64,000 nt of DNA from Candidatus Sulfotelmatobacter sp. (GTDB taxonomy: Bacteria; Vulcanimicrobiota; Vulcanimicrobiia; Vulcanimicrobiales; Vulcanimicrobiaceae), in assembly GCA_035504415.1 (NCBI GenBank), contig DATJRY010000019.1:62001-126000 (forward strand), given 5' to 3'. Below are positions 16,693 to 26,397 of this stretch, one piece after another (within the stretch, counting starts at the first letter, position 1; the number at the start of each line of letters is the position of its first letter). The translations under genes were made by a program, and so were the position numbers. The notes under the pieces were generated by a model. That model had not been told where the DNA came from, searched no databases, and was given only the letters and a program-made list of their open reading frames with translations.

Positions 16693-17907
16693 CTAGGGTG
16701 AGACCGCCGGCGGCGTGGCCGGGTTGCCCGCCGCCGGGGTGCCGGGCATCGCGTCGGCGATCGCCAGGCTCGCTCGACGGTTGGGCGCGACAGCCGCCAT
16801 CATGCGCGCCAGCTGCGCCGTCTCGGCGACGTCGTGGACGCGCAGGACGCGCGCGCCGGCCGCGATGCCGAGCGCCGCGGTCGCCAGCGACGGCACCAGC
16901 AGCTCCTTGGCCGGCCGACCGAAGATGCGTCCGATGAAGCTCTTGCGTGAGCTGGCGAACAGAATCGGATAGCCGAGCGCGCGCAGCTCGCCGAAGCGCT
17001 CGAGGATCTCCAGATCGGTCGCGGGTTCCTTGCCGAACTCGAGGCCCGGATCGATCGCGATCGCCTCGCGCGCGACGCCCGCCGCCACCGCACGTTCGGT
17101 GCGCTCGTGGAGAAACGCGACGATCTCGGCCAGTGCGTCGCGATAGACGTAGCGTTCGGGCTCGCGCACGTTCAGCTCGCCGCGCAGGTGCATCACCACC
17201 AGGCCCGCGCCGTGCGTGGCGACGACGCCGGGAAGGTCCGGATCGCTCAGGCCGCTGCAATCGTTGATCAGGTGCGCGCCGGCGGCCAGCGCCGCGTCCG
17301 CGACGCGGGCCTTGAAGGTGTCGATCGAGATCGCGACGTCGAGCCCGTCGGCGACGATCGCCTCGACTGCCGGCACGACGCGGGCGCGTTCTTCGTCAGC
17401 GGAGACGCGGCGGTTCCAATGCGCGTACGACTGGCCGCCGACGTCGACCAGCGCGCCGCCCGCGGCGACGATGCGCCGCGCGCTCGCCACCGCGTCCGCG
17501 ACGCCGTCGACCCGCTCGTAGAACGAGTCCGGCGTCACGTTGACGATGCCCATCACGCGCGCTTCGTCGCGTAGCGCGAGCGTGCGCCCGCGCAGCCGCC
17601 ATTCCGCCGGTGTCCCGGCGGCCCGGTCGAACGCCGAGAGCAGCGCGTCGATCGCGGGCGGCGCGGCCGCGCGTGCGGTCGACAGCTGCGTGCGCGTCGC
17701 GGCGACCAGCACGGTCGTGCCCTCGTCGGCTATGACGGCACCTGTGGCCTCGAGCGCGGCACGCGCCGCGGGCGCGAGCGCGTCGTCGACGGCCAGCAGG
17801 CGCGCTTCCGCCGCGGCGGCGAGCCGGTCGGCGAGCGCGGCGGTGAGCCCGGCGTGACGCGACCGCAACGCGCCCGCGTCCGCCGTCTCGAGAAAGCGGA
17901 CCCGCAC
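16693..17907 (-). CDS. folP: Dihydropteroate synthase with N-terminal extension
   Basis: 404 residues, about 120 longer than a standard DHPS. The catalytic TIM barrel runs from about residue 115 (VMGIVNVTPDSF) through GGALVDVGGQS, ISIDTF, INDCSG, VVMHLRG and IDPGLEFGK to SSRKSFIGRIFG; it condenses p-aminobenzoate with dihydropterin pyrophosphate. The first ~110 residues are an alanine-rich domain of unknown role. GTG start at 17907, 5 bases after the metzincin stop; FolK-FolE2 follows after 2 bases. FolB and FolC are not in the window. Confidence 0.88.
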   Translation of the reverse strand: MRVRFLETADAGALRSRHAGLTAALADRLAAAAEARLLAVDDALAPAARAALEATGAVIADEGTTVLVAATRTQLSTARAAAPPAIDALLSAFDRAAGTPAEWRLRGRTLALRDEARVMGIVNVTPDSFYERVDGVADAVASARRIVAAGGALVDVGGQSYAHWNRRVSADEERARVVPAVEAIVADGLDVAISIDTFKARVADAALAAGAHLINDCSGLSDPDLPGVVATHGAGLVVMHLRGELNVREPERYVYRDALAEIVAFLHERTERAVAAGVAREAIAIDPGLEFGKEPATDLEILERFGELRALGYPILFASSRKSFIGRIFGRPAKELLVPSLATAALGIAAGARVLRVHDVAETAQLARMMAAVAPNRRASLAIADAMPGTPAAGNPATPPAVSP

Positions 17908-17912
17908 CGGGT

Positions 17913-20744
17913 TCAGACTTGGCGAACGTTCGTCGCGTGGAGGACGCCGCGCACGCGCACCAGCAGGTCGGCGAGGTGTGCGCGCGTGCTCGGATCGCTC
18001 GTCGTGCGCTCACCGGCGGCCAGCTTCGCGGCCAGCTTGACCAGGTTGGCGCGCGCGATCGACTGCGTCTCGCGCGGCAGGTTCAACTGGTCGGCGAACG
18101 ACGAGGGCAGCGAGACGATCGCCAGCTCCAGATCGGCGAAGCGGCGTTGCAGCTCGCGGTGCGCGGGCGCGATCGACGCTTGCCCGACGTCGTCGTAGAT
18201 CGCCGCGTTGGTCCAGGCGAACAAGTCGGAGAGCGTCATCGTCTCCCCGGGGTGCGACTGCTTCACCTCCTGGTCGGCGATGCGCGCCATGGTGACCGGC
18301 GAGAAGATCTGCTCGATCATGTCGTCTTGGATCTCGGCGACGATCTCGCGGATCGGGAAGTCCGCCCGGCGCACGCCGCCGGAGTCCCAGTGCAGCCCGT
18401 AGCGCGAGGGGACGACCGCGTCGAGCAGCTCGGGCGAGAAGTTGAACGCGTGCGAGGAGAAGACCCAGCGGTCGAGCAGCGCGAAGGCGCGGCGTTCCTC
18501 GGCGCGCGAGATCGGCGTGAGCGGGAGCGGCGCGCCGGGCTGCAAACGGTGCGCGCGCGAGGTCGCGATCCCGCCGATGTACTTGGAGGCGATCGCGGCC
18601 GAGTCGAGCTCGTCGTTGAGCACCGTCACCAGCTGCGCGCGCAGGTCTTGATACGAGCGCGAGTCGCCCGGGTAGGTCCGCAGCAGCTTGCCGGCGACGT
18701 CGGCGTCGATGCGGAACTGCTCGTCGGCGTAGCGCAGCGCGTCGTTCGAGAGGTCGAACAGCTGGATGTGCGGGTCGACCGAAAAGACGGTCGCGTCCTC
18801 GTCGGTGCCGTAGGCCAAGCCCGGCTCGGTCGAGCGCGCGGCGATGCGCGAGAGCGGGATCGCCTCGTCAGCCGAGGTGTGGACGTTGGGGAAGCTGCGG
18901 TAGCCGTACTCGATCGCGAAGTAGTCGTACGGCCCGAGCTGGGTCGGGAAGTAGTCGGCTTGCCGTTCGCCGGGCGCGGCGAGGTTGGCCGGCGTGTAGT
19001 CCATCACCGAGCCGGTGGTGCCGTGCACGCGGGTGAACGCCGGATCGTGCAGCTCGTCATACGAGAACGCCTCGGAGCCCTCGAAGTTGTGGCGCAGGCC
19101 GAGCGTGTGGCCGACCTCGTGCATGACCGTGCTGTAGAGCCACTCTTGCGCGTAGCGGTCGCGGTCGGACGCGGTCGCCTTCGGGTTGCGCTCGAGCAGC
19201 ATCGTGCCCAGCGCCGCCTGTGACGCCGACGACTCTTCGAACTCGCAGGTCTCGTCGACGGAGTCGTCGTCTTGCGATGCGCTCGGGAGCGCGTCGACCG
19301 GCGGTGGGGGCGTCGTCAGCAGCGCGCGGCTGAGCGTCTCTTCGTTCTGCAGCGCCACCGCGTAGGGATCGCGGCGGGCGCGCAGCGCGGGCAGCACGCG
19401 GTCGACGTACCCCGACTTGATCGTGCGCAGCGCTTCGCCGTCGATGACGACTTCGGCGCGGATGATCTGGCCGGTGTCGGGATCGCTCACGTGCGGGCTG
19501 TACGCGCTGAAGTCCGGCACGTCCGAGGTGATCCAGCGGACCGTCGTGTAGCGCGCGTCGTCGGGATCCCAGTTGGGGTCGCTGGGCGGATCCTTGACGA
19601 CGATCGCGTTGGGATGACCGATCTTCGCGAAGGCGGCGTTCCAAGCCAGGATGCCGCGCCGCACCGTGTCGCGGTACTCCGGCGGGATCTCGTTGGTCAG
19701 GTAGAACGTGATCGGGCCGTCGTCGAGGTTCCAGCGCTCGATGAAGCGTTCGAACGGCGTCGCCGTGCCGTCGTCACCGAAGCGTTTCCGCGCGGTGATG
19801 AAGTACCCGACCCGGTCGTCGGCGTTGCGCGGCACGAAACGCGGATCGCGCTCCGGTTCGGCGACCAGGCTGTAGTGCATGACGATCGGAATGCCGCGGC
19901 CGTCGGGGACGGTGGGCAGCGCGTTGGGCGGACCGTTGAACGCCAAGTTGACGGTGATCTCGTCGTTGCGCGGAAACGCCTTGGTGGCGCCGTAGTACGA
20001 CTTGGTCGCGTCGACGGCGTAGCTCGGCCGGACCATGATGACCAGCAAGCCCGGCAGCGACGGCGGCGTCGTCGCCTTGCCGAGGTCGGCACCGATCCCC
20101 TCGAAGTCGGTCATGAAGACCGAGGGGGCGATGACGGTGTGCTCTTTCTTCGGGTCTTCGGCGACGATCGGCGTCGAGAGGATCACCGAGTCGGCGACGC
20201 TGATCGCCAGCGAGTTCGCGGCGGCCGTGCCTTTGTCGGCGACGTAGTGACTGTTCGGCGTGATCCACAAGACGCGCTTGCCGACGCGCTTGAAGGTGAC
20301 CTGGATCGGATCGTAGACGCGGCCGGCGAACGCACCGCTGCCGACGCCGCGCTCGATCGAGGGCATCAGGATGTAGGTGTGGTCGAAGTTCTCCGGGCGC
20401 AGATCGAAGTACAGCTCGTCGTCCTTGCGAACGATGTCGATGACGCCGTGCTGGGTGGTCGCGTCCTTGACGAACGCCTCGTACGTCGGCGTCGGCGGCG
20501 GGATGACCAGCGGGTGAACCGCGGCGCTGACGGTCGTGATCGGCAGGATCGGCCGCTGCGGGCCCGCCGTCGGCTCGGTCGCCGGAACGGCTGCCGGCGC
20601 GGGCGACGCGCTCGGGTTCGGCGCGGCCGCGGCCGGCGAGGGCGCCGGGGACGGGGCGGCCGAGAGGGCGGTCGTTCGCATGGAGGCCAACGAGACGGTC
20701 CCCAGCAATGCAGCGACCAGGGCGATACTAACGCGCCGGAACAT
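17913..20744 (-). CDS. Exported zinc metalloprotease (metzincin, DUF5117/DUF4953 type)
   Basis: 943 residues with a signal peptide (MFRRVSIALVAALLGTVSLA) and a long Ala/Pro/Ser linker to about residue 75. The zinc site is MHEVGHTLGLRHNF, matching HExxHxxGxxH, and SVMDY follows as the Met-turn. Upstream are the DUF5117-like beta-rich region and the DUF4953 part. Proteins of this architecture are large secreted or periplasmic peptidases in soil bacteria; substrates are unknown. ATG 20744 is used because the frame before it lacks a plausible signal. The folate genes follow within 5 bases, an unlikely functional pair but the same transcript. Confidence 0.85.
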   Translation of the reverse strand: MFRRVSIALVAALLGTVSLASMRTTALSAAPSPAPSPAAAAPNPSASPAPAAVPATEPTAGPQRPILPITTVSAAVHPLVIPPPTPTYEAFVKDATTQHGVIDIVRKDDELYFDLRPENFDHTYILMPSIERGVGSGAFAGRVYDPIQVTFKRVGKRVLWITPNSHYVADKGTAAANSLAISVADSVILSTPIVAEDPKKEHTVIAPSVFMTDFEGIGADLGKATTPPSLPGLLVIMVRPSYAVDATKSYYGATKAFPRNDEITVNLAFNGPPNALPTVPDGRGIPIVMHYSLVAEPERDPRFVPRNADDRVGYFITARKRFGDDGTATPFERFIERWNLDDGPITFYLTNEIPPEYRDTVRRGILAWNAAFAKIGHPNAIVVKDPPSDPNWDPDDARYTTVRWITSDVPDFSAYSPHVSDPDTGQIIRAEVVIDGEALRTIKSGYVDRVLPALRARRDPYAVALQNEETLSRALLTTPPPPVDALPSASQDDDSVDETCEFEESSASQAALGTMLLERNPKATASDRDRYAQEWLYSTVMHEVGHTLGLRHNFEGSEAFSYDELHDPAFTRVHGTTGSVMDYTPANLAAPGERQADYFPTQLGPYDYFAIEYGYRSFPNVHTSADEAIPLSRIAARSTEPGLAYGTDEDATVFSVDPHIQLFDLSNDALRYADEQFRIDADVAGKLLRTYPGDSRSYQDLRAQLVTVLNDELDSAAIASKYIGGIATSRAHRLQPGAPLPLTPISRAEERRAFALLDRWVFSSHAFNFSPELLDAVVPSRYGLHWDSGGVRRADFPIREIVAEIQDDMIEQIFSPVTMARIADQEVKQSHPGETMTLSDLFAWTNAAIYDDVGQASIAPAHRELQRRFADLELAIVSLPSSFADQLNLPRETQSIARANLVKLAAKLAAGERTTSDPSTRAHLADLLVRVRGVLHATNVRQV

Positions 20745-20802
20745 GCACCGGGATTCGCGAGCCCGTGGCCGACGGCCCGCCGCCGGCACGTGGTTTTACC
20801 GA

Positions 20803-22383
20803 CTACCTACGCAGTTGCCAGCGTTGCGCACCGGCGTCTTGGGTCACCAAGGTGGGCGAGAAGCCGGTCAGATCGTCGCGGATGGCCGAGATCGCGACGG
20901 GCGAGGCCAAGAACGCGATCGGCACGTCGCGCAGCAGCAGCGCTTCGACGCGCGCGTACGCCGCGCGCCGCGCCGGCTCGTCGTACGAGCGCAGCGCGTC
21001 GCGCTGCGCGGCGTCCATCGCGGCGCTGCAGTAGAACGAGTGATCGTAACCGTTGGGCGGCCGCTGGTCGCACATGAACTGGCCGCTGTCGTCGGGATCC
21101 ATGCCCGCGTACCAGCCGTAGATCGCGATGTCGTAGCGGCCGCGGCTGAGAATGCCGCCGCTCTCCGGCGGCGCGTCGTACTGGTTGCCGACGTACGGAT
21201 GGATGTGCACCTCGACGCCCAGCGCGTGCAGCTCGCTCTGCAGCGCGACCGCCTCGACCTGGTGGGTGTGGTAGTTGCCGATGATCGCAAGGTCGAGCGC
21301 GAGTGGGTGCGACGGCCCGTAGCCTGCAGCCGCAAACAGCCGGCGCGCGTCGGCGGGATCGTGGCGAATCGGCGGCAGCTGCCGATCCGCGGCCCACAGC
21401 GCGACCGGCAGGTCGGCGATCGCCGGCGCATAGAGCCCGTGCGTGACGTTGGCGCGAAAGGCGGCGGCGTCCATCGCTTCGGCGATCCCGCGCCGCACCC
21501 GCAGGTCGTTCGTCGGGGCGCGGGCGGTGTTCATCATGATCCCGTAGTACGCGTTGAGCGGTGCGGTCGCGACGTGCACGTGCGGGATGTCGGTCGCGCC
21601 GGCGGCCGCGTTGGCCGAGATGCCGATGACGGCGTCGAGCTCGCCGGTGCGCAGGCCGACCAGCTGGCTGTTCTCGTCGGGGATGAAGTGCACGCTGATG
21701 CGCGGGATCGACGGCGCACCGCCCCAATAGCGCGGGTTCGCGGCCAGCTCGAGCCGGTCGCCGCGCACCCAGCGCACCAGCCGGTACGGTCCGGTGCCGA
21801 CCGGCGCGCTGCCCAACGTCGAGCGTGTGAGCGGACCGTGCAGCAGCGCGGCCGGCGCGAGGTAGTACGGCGCGTCGCTCTCCGCGAAGACCGTGCCGAC
21901 GAACGGTGCGAACGGCCGGCGCAGGCGGAACACGACCGTGTAGGGGTCGGGCGTCTCGACGCGGACGACCTGATCGTAGCCGTGCCGCGTCTGCACCGGG
22001 TTGCGCGGGTCCATCACCGCGCGGAACGACGCCAGCACGTCGGCGGCCGTGAACGGCCGGCCGTCGCTCCAGCGCACGCCGTGCCGCAAGCGGTAGGTGA
22101 TGCGCGTGCCGTCGGCCGAGATGCCGCCGTTCTGGCGCGTCGGCACCGCGACCGCGAGCGCCGGGACCGGCCGTCCTTGCGCATCGCACGCGATCAGCGG
22201 GTCGAACACCAGACGATCGATCTCGTTGTCCTGGATCGACTCCGCCAGGATCGGATCGAGCGAGTGGGGCTCGGTCGAGATCGCCAGCCGCAGCTCGTCG
22301 GGCGGCAACGGCTGCGCGGCGCGCCCGACGCAGCCGGCGAGCGCCGCCAGCAGCATCGCTGCGAGCAGCGCGCGCGTCCGCAT
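20803..22383 (-). CDS. Peptide/nickel-type ABC substrate-binding lipoprotein
   Basis: 526 residues. The signal MRTRALLAAMLLAALAGC ends in a lipobox (LAGC), so the protein is lipid-anchored. Family 5 binding-protein landmarks: LRLAISTEPHSLDPI, YRLRHGVRWSDGRPFTAADVL, VGTGPYRLVRWVRGDRLEL, NPRYWGGAPSIPRI and the C-terminal YGWYAGMDPDDSGQFM. It should capture oligopeptides or similar solutes. No permease or ATPase gene is adjacent. The start lies 2 bases after the stop of the S9 peptidase gene, suggesting that the peptidase makes and this protein captures peptides. Confidence 0.88.
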   Translation of the reverse strand: MRTRALLAAMLLAALAGCVGRAAQPLPPDELRLAISTEPHSLDPILAESIQDNEIDRLVFDPLIACDAQGRPVPALAVAVPTRQNGGISADGTRITYRLRHGVRWSDGRPFTAADVLASFRAVMDPRNPVQTRHGYDQVVRVETPDPYTVVFRLRRPFAPFVGTVFAESDAPYYLAPAALLHGPLTRSTLGSAPVGTGPYRLVRWVRGDRLELAANPRYWGGAPSIPRISVHFIPDENSQLVGLRTGELDAVIGISANAAAGATDIPHVHVATAPLNAYYGIMMNTARAPTNDLRVRRGIAEAMDAAAFRANVTHGLYAPAIADLPVALWAADRQLPPIRHDPADARRLFAAAGYGPSHPLALDLAIIGNYHTHQVEAVALQSELHALGVEVHIHPYVGNQYDAPPESGGILSRGRYDIAIYGWYAGMDPDDSGQFMCDQRPPNGYDHSFYCSAAMDAAQRDALRSYDEPARRAAYARVEALLLRDVPIAFLASPVAISAIRDDLTGFSPTLVTQDAGAQRWQLRR

Positions 22384-22385
22384 CG

Positions 22386-25280
22386 TCAGTCCGGCTCGCC
22401 GTAGAGCGGGTGCACGTCGCGCTCGCCGCGGTGCAGGTAGTCGACGCCGTCGAACCACGCCGGCCGCGGCGCGCCTTGCAGCCAGTAGTCGAACCACTCG
22501 TCCAGATGAACGGTCCACCATTTCTGCTGCTCGCGCCCGCGCAAGTTGTGCTCCTCGCCGTCGAACGAGAACAGGTACGCGATCTTGCCCAGGCGGCGCA
22601 TCGCGGTGACGTACTCGATGCCTTGGAACTGCGGCACCGCCCCGTCCTGGTCGTTGTGGATCGTCAGATAGGGCGTGGTGACGTTGCGGATGCCGAACAG
22701 TCCGGAGTTCTCCAGGTAGAGATCGGGGCGGTCCCACGGCGTCGCGCCGATGCGCGACTGCGTGTGCTCGTACTGCGACTCGCGCACGATGCCGCTCTCG
22801 AGCCGGATTCCGCCGTAGGCGCTGAACATGTCGTCGACGGCCGCGCCGGCTTCCGCCGCCCGGAACTCGTGCGTCTTGGTGAGCAGGTAGTTGATCTGAT
22901 AGGCCGCCCACGAATGCCCGGCGATGCCGATGCGCGCCGGGTTCACGTAGCCGGTGCGCACGGCCGCGTCGACCGCCGGCAGCAGCGAGTCGACGGCGCT
23001 CTCGCCCGGATGCCCGACCCGGTAGTGGATGTCCGGCAAGAGCACGACGTAGCCGCGCGAGACGTAGCGGGTGAAGTTCGGGCTCGTCCCCGGAGCCGGC
23101 GAATAATAGCTGTGGAACATGGCGGCCCACTTCTCGTAGAAGTAGACCAGCATCGGCGCCGCGTGCGTCGGCTGGAGCCCGTCGGGCACGAGCATGACCG
23201 CGCGCAGCGGCGTCCCGTCGCGCGCGGTGAAATTGATGAGGCGCTCGGTGCCCCAACGATAGCGTGCTTGTTGCGGGTTCGCGTCGGTCACGCGCACCGG
23301 CTGCGTGAAGGCCGCGTCGGTCGCCCACCAGTTGGCCGGCTCGCGGAACGTCGCGCGCGTGAAGAGGTAGCGATCGGCGTGCCGCGCCGTCAGCGGCGGC
23401 CGCGCGAGATCGTGCAGCGGCGCCGTGAACGGCAGCCGGAAGCCGTTGACGTTGGCGTCGACCTTTAGCAGCGTCGCCGGTGTGCCGCCGTCCGCCGCCA
23501 CCCGCGCGTAGCCGCTGGCGAAGCTGCGCTCGTCGAGCAGCGAGAGCAGGATCGGCTTGGCCGGATCGTACGCGGTCGCGTCCGGATCGGGTTGCACGGG
23601 GCTGAAGACCGTGTGCGCGCGCGCGCCGGCGCCGCTGGTGAGCGAGCGGACCGCGCCGCTGTCGGGATCGGCGAGCCAGACGTCCTCGCGGTCGTAGAGC
23701 AGCACGGCGCGATCGTCGGCGAGCCAGCCGCCCCAGCCGTACGGCTGCGGCGGCAGCGGATGGTCGTCCTCGCGAAACCAGAACGTGACCGGCGAGCGCG
23801 CGCCCAGCACGACGCGATGCCCGTCGGCGGTGCGGATCGCGACCCAGTGCCGGGCGTGCTCGTCCCACGTCAGCGCGTAGCGGCCGGCGGGCGAGAGCGC
23901 GCTGCCCGGCGCGTCGCGCGCCAACAGGCGCCGCGTCCCGTCGGCGAGCGAAACCGCGTACAGGTCGCGATAGTCCTCGCCCAGCCACGACGATGCGCGC
24001 CGGTACGCGCGGTCGTCGACGCCCAGCGCCGTGGTCGGATTCTCGTTGCGCTCGACCTCGCGCAGCGTCGGCGAGGCGAGCTGCGCGAAGCGCCGGCTCG
24101 TGAGGTCGTAGACCGCCAGATAGGTGCGCTTGCGCTCGTCGTCCGCGTCGTGCTTCTGCTGCGACTGCAGGACGTCGTCGTTCCAGCTCCACTGGTCGAC
24201 CTTCATCGGCTCGGGCGTGCCCGAGGGGAGCGGCGTCGGCGCCGGCGCGGTGCCGAAGAAGACGCGGGCGCCGTCCCGCGAGAACGCGACCGTCCCATTC
24301 GTGTTGGGGGTCGTGTCGGTGGGCAGGCCCGGCGTCGCGACGTCGACCGCCCTCACCGCGACCAGCTTGGGGGCGCGCAGGTCGACGACGTAGAGCGCGT
24401 CGTGGGGGACCGCTTGCGCGTAGCTCGCGACGTCGCTGAGGAACGCGAGCGCGCTGCCGTCGCGCGCGAGCGCGAGGTTGCGGTAGCGGCCGTCGCCGGT
24501 CAGGACGTCGGACGTCGTGCCGTGCACGGCGTCGTAGACGTGCACGCCGTCGCCTTTCCCGTCCTTGGTCTGCGTCGCGTAGGCGACGAACCGGTCGTCG
24601 TCCGAGAGCGCGACGTCGGTCGCGTTCGGCACGACGACGCGCGTCCCGGCGACCAGGTCGCGGATCGTCAGCGCGGCGCCGGTGTCTTTCGTCTTGTCGG
24701 CCTTCGGCGCGGGGAGGGGCGACGGCGTCGGCGCCGGCGAGCCGCTCGCGGGCGCCGCGCTCGGGGCGCTCGCCGGCGATGGGCTGGGCGAGGGGGGCAC
24801 CTCGGCGCGGTAGGCGATGACCGGACCCTCGTCGCGCGCGACCAGGATCGTCTTGACGTCGTTGACGACCTCGGGATCGCCGGTCGCGCTCAGATCGAGG
24901 ATGCCCACGCCGTTCTTCGGCTGCTGCGCCGGCGGCTTGTGCGCTTTCTTGGCGGCGTCGACGTCGCGCGCGAGCGCGGTGTGCGTGTAGACGACGAACC
25001 GGCCACGCGCGGCGAAGGCCGGCGCCGTCCCGCGCGGCGCGCGCCGTTCGCTGGCGCTCGCCAGATCGCGCACCACCAGCGTCGGGTCGCCGTCCTCCGG
25101 CGTGAGCGCGTATGCCAACAGCCGGCCGTCGTCGTCGACGACCGGCGTGCGAATCGCGTTCCAGCCGTCGTAGGCGGTGTAGTCGAGCGGAACCGGGGCG
25201 TCGGCGCCGCCGGGCCGCGGCAACGCCGGCAAGAGCGCGCAGACGAGCGCGCACGCGAGAAGAGGACGGGCGCCGAGCAT
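22386..25280 (-). CDS. Prolyl oligopeptidase-family (S9) peptidase
   Basis: 964 residues with a signal peptide (MLGARPLLACALVCALLPAL). The N-terminal ~650 residues are a WD/beta-propeller-like region with a Pro/Ser/Ala-rich insert near residues 165-190. The C-terminal alpha/beta hydrolase domain has the nucleophile in GHSWAAY, the acid in HNDQDGAVP and the histidine in DGEEHNL. S9 enzymes cut short peptides, usually after proline or as acyl-aminopeptidases. Exported, and co-transcribed with the peptide-binding lipoprotein, it likely supports peptide scavenging. Confidence 0.9.
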   Translation of the reverse strand: MLGARPLLACALVCALLPALPRPGGADAPVPLDYTAYDGWNAIRTPVVDDDGRLLAYALTPEDGDPTLVVRDLASASERRAPRGTAPAFAARGRFVVYTHTALARDVDAAKKAHKPPAQQPKNGVGILDLSATGDPEVVNDVKTILVARDEGPVIAYRAEVPPSPSPSPASAPSAAPASGSPAPTPSPLPAPKADKTKDTGAALTIRDLVAGTRVVVPNATDVALSDDDRFVAYATQTKDGKGDGVHVYDAVHGTTSDVLTGDGRYRNLALARDGSALAFLSDVASYAQAVPHDALYVVDLRAPKLVAVRAVDVATPGLPTDTTPNTNGTVAFSRDGARVFFGTAPAPTPLPSGTPEPMKVDQWSWNDDVLQSQQKHDADDERKRTYLAVYDLTSRRFAQLASPTLREVERNENPTTALGVDDRAYRRASSWLGEDYRDLYAVSLADGTRRLLARDAPGSALSPAGRYALTWDEHARHWVAIRTADGHRVVLGARSPVTFWFREDDHPLPPQPYGWGGWLADDRAVLLYDREDVWLADPDSGAVRSLTSGAGARAHTVFSPVQPDPDATAYDPAKPILLSLLDERSFASGYARVAADGGTPATLLKVDANVNGFRLPFTAPLHDLARPPLTARHADRYLFTRATFREPANWWATDAAFTQPVRVTDANPQQARYRWGTERLINFTARDGTPLRAVMLVPDGLQPTHAAPMLVYFYEKWAAMFHSYYSPAPGTSPNFTRYVSRGYVVLLPDIHYRVGHPGESAVDSLLPAVDAAVRTGYVNPARIGIAGHSWAAYQINYLLTKTHEFRAAEAGAAVDDMFSAYGGIRLESGIVRESQYEHTQSRIGATPWDRPDLYLENSGLFGIRNVTTPYLTIHNDQDGAVPQFQGIEYVTAMRRLGKIAYLFSFDGEEHNLRGREQQKWWTVHLDEWFDYWLQGAPRPAWFDGVDYLHRGERDVHPLYGEPD

Positions 25281-25305
25281 GTCGGCGTCCGTACCCCTCA
25301 GTCGT

Positions 25306-26226
25306 CTAGGAGACCTGCGTCAGCCAAGGCCCGGGCGCTTCGCGCCGGCCCCGCACGACGTCGGTGTAGATCTCGCGCAGCCGCGCGGTGATCGGACCTT
25401 CGTCGGCCCACAGCCGCTCGTCGACCGCCGAGATCGAGACCACCTCGGCGGCGGTGCCGGTGAAGAACGCCTCGTCGGCGTCACGCAGATCGTCCATCGT
25501 CAGCGGCCGCACCCGCGAGGTGATCCCGGCTTCGCGCGCCAGCGCCAGCACGCTCGCCCGGGTGATGCCCGGCAAGATGTCGGCGTCGGCGTCGTTGGTG
25601 ATCAGCACGCCGTCGCGAATGACGAAGATGTTCTCGCCCGAGCCCTCGGCGACGTCGCCGCGGTCGTTGCGCAAGATCGTCTCGTCGTAGCCGCGGTGGT
25701 GCGCCTCGGCCAGTGCGCGAATCGAGTTCGTGTAGTGCCCGCCGGCCTTCACCGTCGAGGGCAGCGCGCGCGAGGGCGTCTTCATGTGGGGCGAGATGGT
25801 CGCGCGCAGGCGCGGCGTCTCGGTGACGCCCGCGAACAGTCCTTCGAACGGCAGCACGGCGATCATGACGTGCACCGGGCACTCGCGGCCGGGGTTCAGG
25901 CGCACGGTCTCGCCCCCGAAGAACGCCAGCGGGCGGACGTAGGCCGCGTCGCGCCCGCTGGCCTTGACCGTCTCGACGATCGCCGCCCCGAGCTGGTCGG
26001 CGTCATAGCCCAGCTCCATCCCGTAGGCGGCGGCACCGGCGACGAGCCGGTCGACGTGCTCGCGCAGCCGAAAGATCGCCGGTCCGCGCGGCGTCGGGTA
26101 GACGCGAATCCCCTCGAAGACCGAGGAGCCGTAGTGAAGCGCGTGGGTGAGCGCGTGCAGGCGGAGCTGTTCGTCGTTGAGCAGGTGGCCGTCGAGCCAC
26201 ACGGTCGTGGCGGTGCGGGTGATCAC
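25306..26226 (-). CDS. ilvE: Branched-chain amino acid aminotransferase
   Basis: 306 residues, class IV PLP aminotransferase. HALHYGSSVFEGIRVY near the start, the PLP lysine in STVKAGGHY, DETILRNDRGDVAEGSGENIFV, ILPGITRASVL and FFTGTAAEVVSI are the IlvE signature. It performs the last step of valine, leucine and isoleucine synthesis (or the first of their breakdown) using glutamate/2-oxoglutarate. The GTG start at 26226 has AGGAG 9 bases upstream. The 205-base leader holds a short ORF and a long hairpin that look like an attenuator. Confidence 0.92.
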   Translation of the reverse strand: MITRTATTVWLDGHLLNDEQLRLHALTHALHYGSSVFEGIRVYPTPRGPAIFRLREHVDRLVAGAAAYGMELGYDADQLGAAIVETVKASGRDAAYVRPLAFFGGETVRLNPGRECPVHVMIAVLPFEGLFAGVTETPRLRATISPHMKTPSRALPSTVKAGGHYTNSIRALAEAHHRGYDETILRNDRGDVAEGSGENIFVIRDGVLITNDADADILPGITRASVLALAREAGITSRVRPLTMDDLRDADEAFFTGTAAEVVSISAVDERLWADEGPITARLREIYTDVVRGRREAPGPWLTQVS

Positions 26227-26254
26227 GGGCGGGTGCTCCTGGGGCGGTCAGACG

Positions 26255-26287
26255 CGAACGCCCCGGCCGTTTGGGCCGGGGCGTTCG
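26255..26287 (-). terminator. 14-bp hairpin in the ilvE leader, probable attenuator
   Basis: CGAACGCCCCGGCC (26255-26268) and GGCCGGGGCGTTCG (26274-26287) pair perfectly over 14 bases with a 5-base loop, about 29 bases before the ilvE start. No T-run follows on either strand. Its minus-strand 5' arm can also pair with the end of the short leader ORF (26322-26338), as expected for a terminator/antiterminator switch. Confidence 0.6.
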
Positions 26288-26316
26288 TTCATCTAGCGGG
26301 TGCTTGGTGCTGGCTG

Positions 26317-26397
26317 CTACGCGAACGACGATCCGGCCGACGGGACGTACCCGACGAGAATTTTCGCTACCGGAAGACCGAATCGCGCTGCGATCAT
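26317..26397 (-). CDS. Candidate leader peptide of ilvE rich in Ile/Leu/Val
   Basis: 26 codons between the FAH-family gene and ilvE. Seven are branched-chain residues: Ile2, Leu8, Val10, the run Ile13-Leu14-Val15, and Val18. Several use codons uncommon here (CTT, GTA, ATT). The last codons contain GGCCGG and CGTTCG, which can pair with the 5' arm of the downstream hairpin. Stalling at Ile13-Val15 would free that segment and prevent the hairpin; reading to the stop would mask it. No good ribosome site is visible, and a longer start at 26415 exists, so translation is unproven. Confidence 0.5.
   Translation of the reverse strand: MIAARFGLPVAKILVGYVPSAGSSFA

Noticed and set aside
16691-17260. 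N-terminal extension of the FolK-FolE2 frame
   Set aside because: It overlaps folP in another frame and reads as Arg-rich shadow; FolK homology starts exactly at the ATG at 16690.
22384-25254. Long minus-strand frame upstream of and continuous with the substrate-binding lipoprotein
   Set aside because: It is the out-of-frame shadow of the S9 peptidase gene; the lipoprotein signal at 22383 marks the true start.
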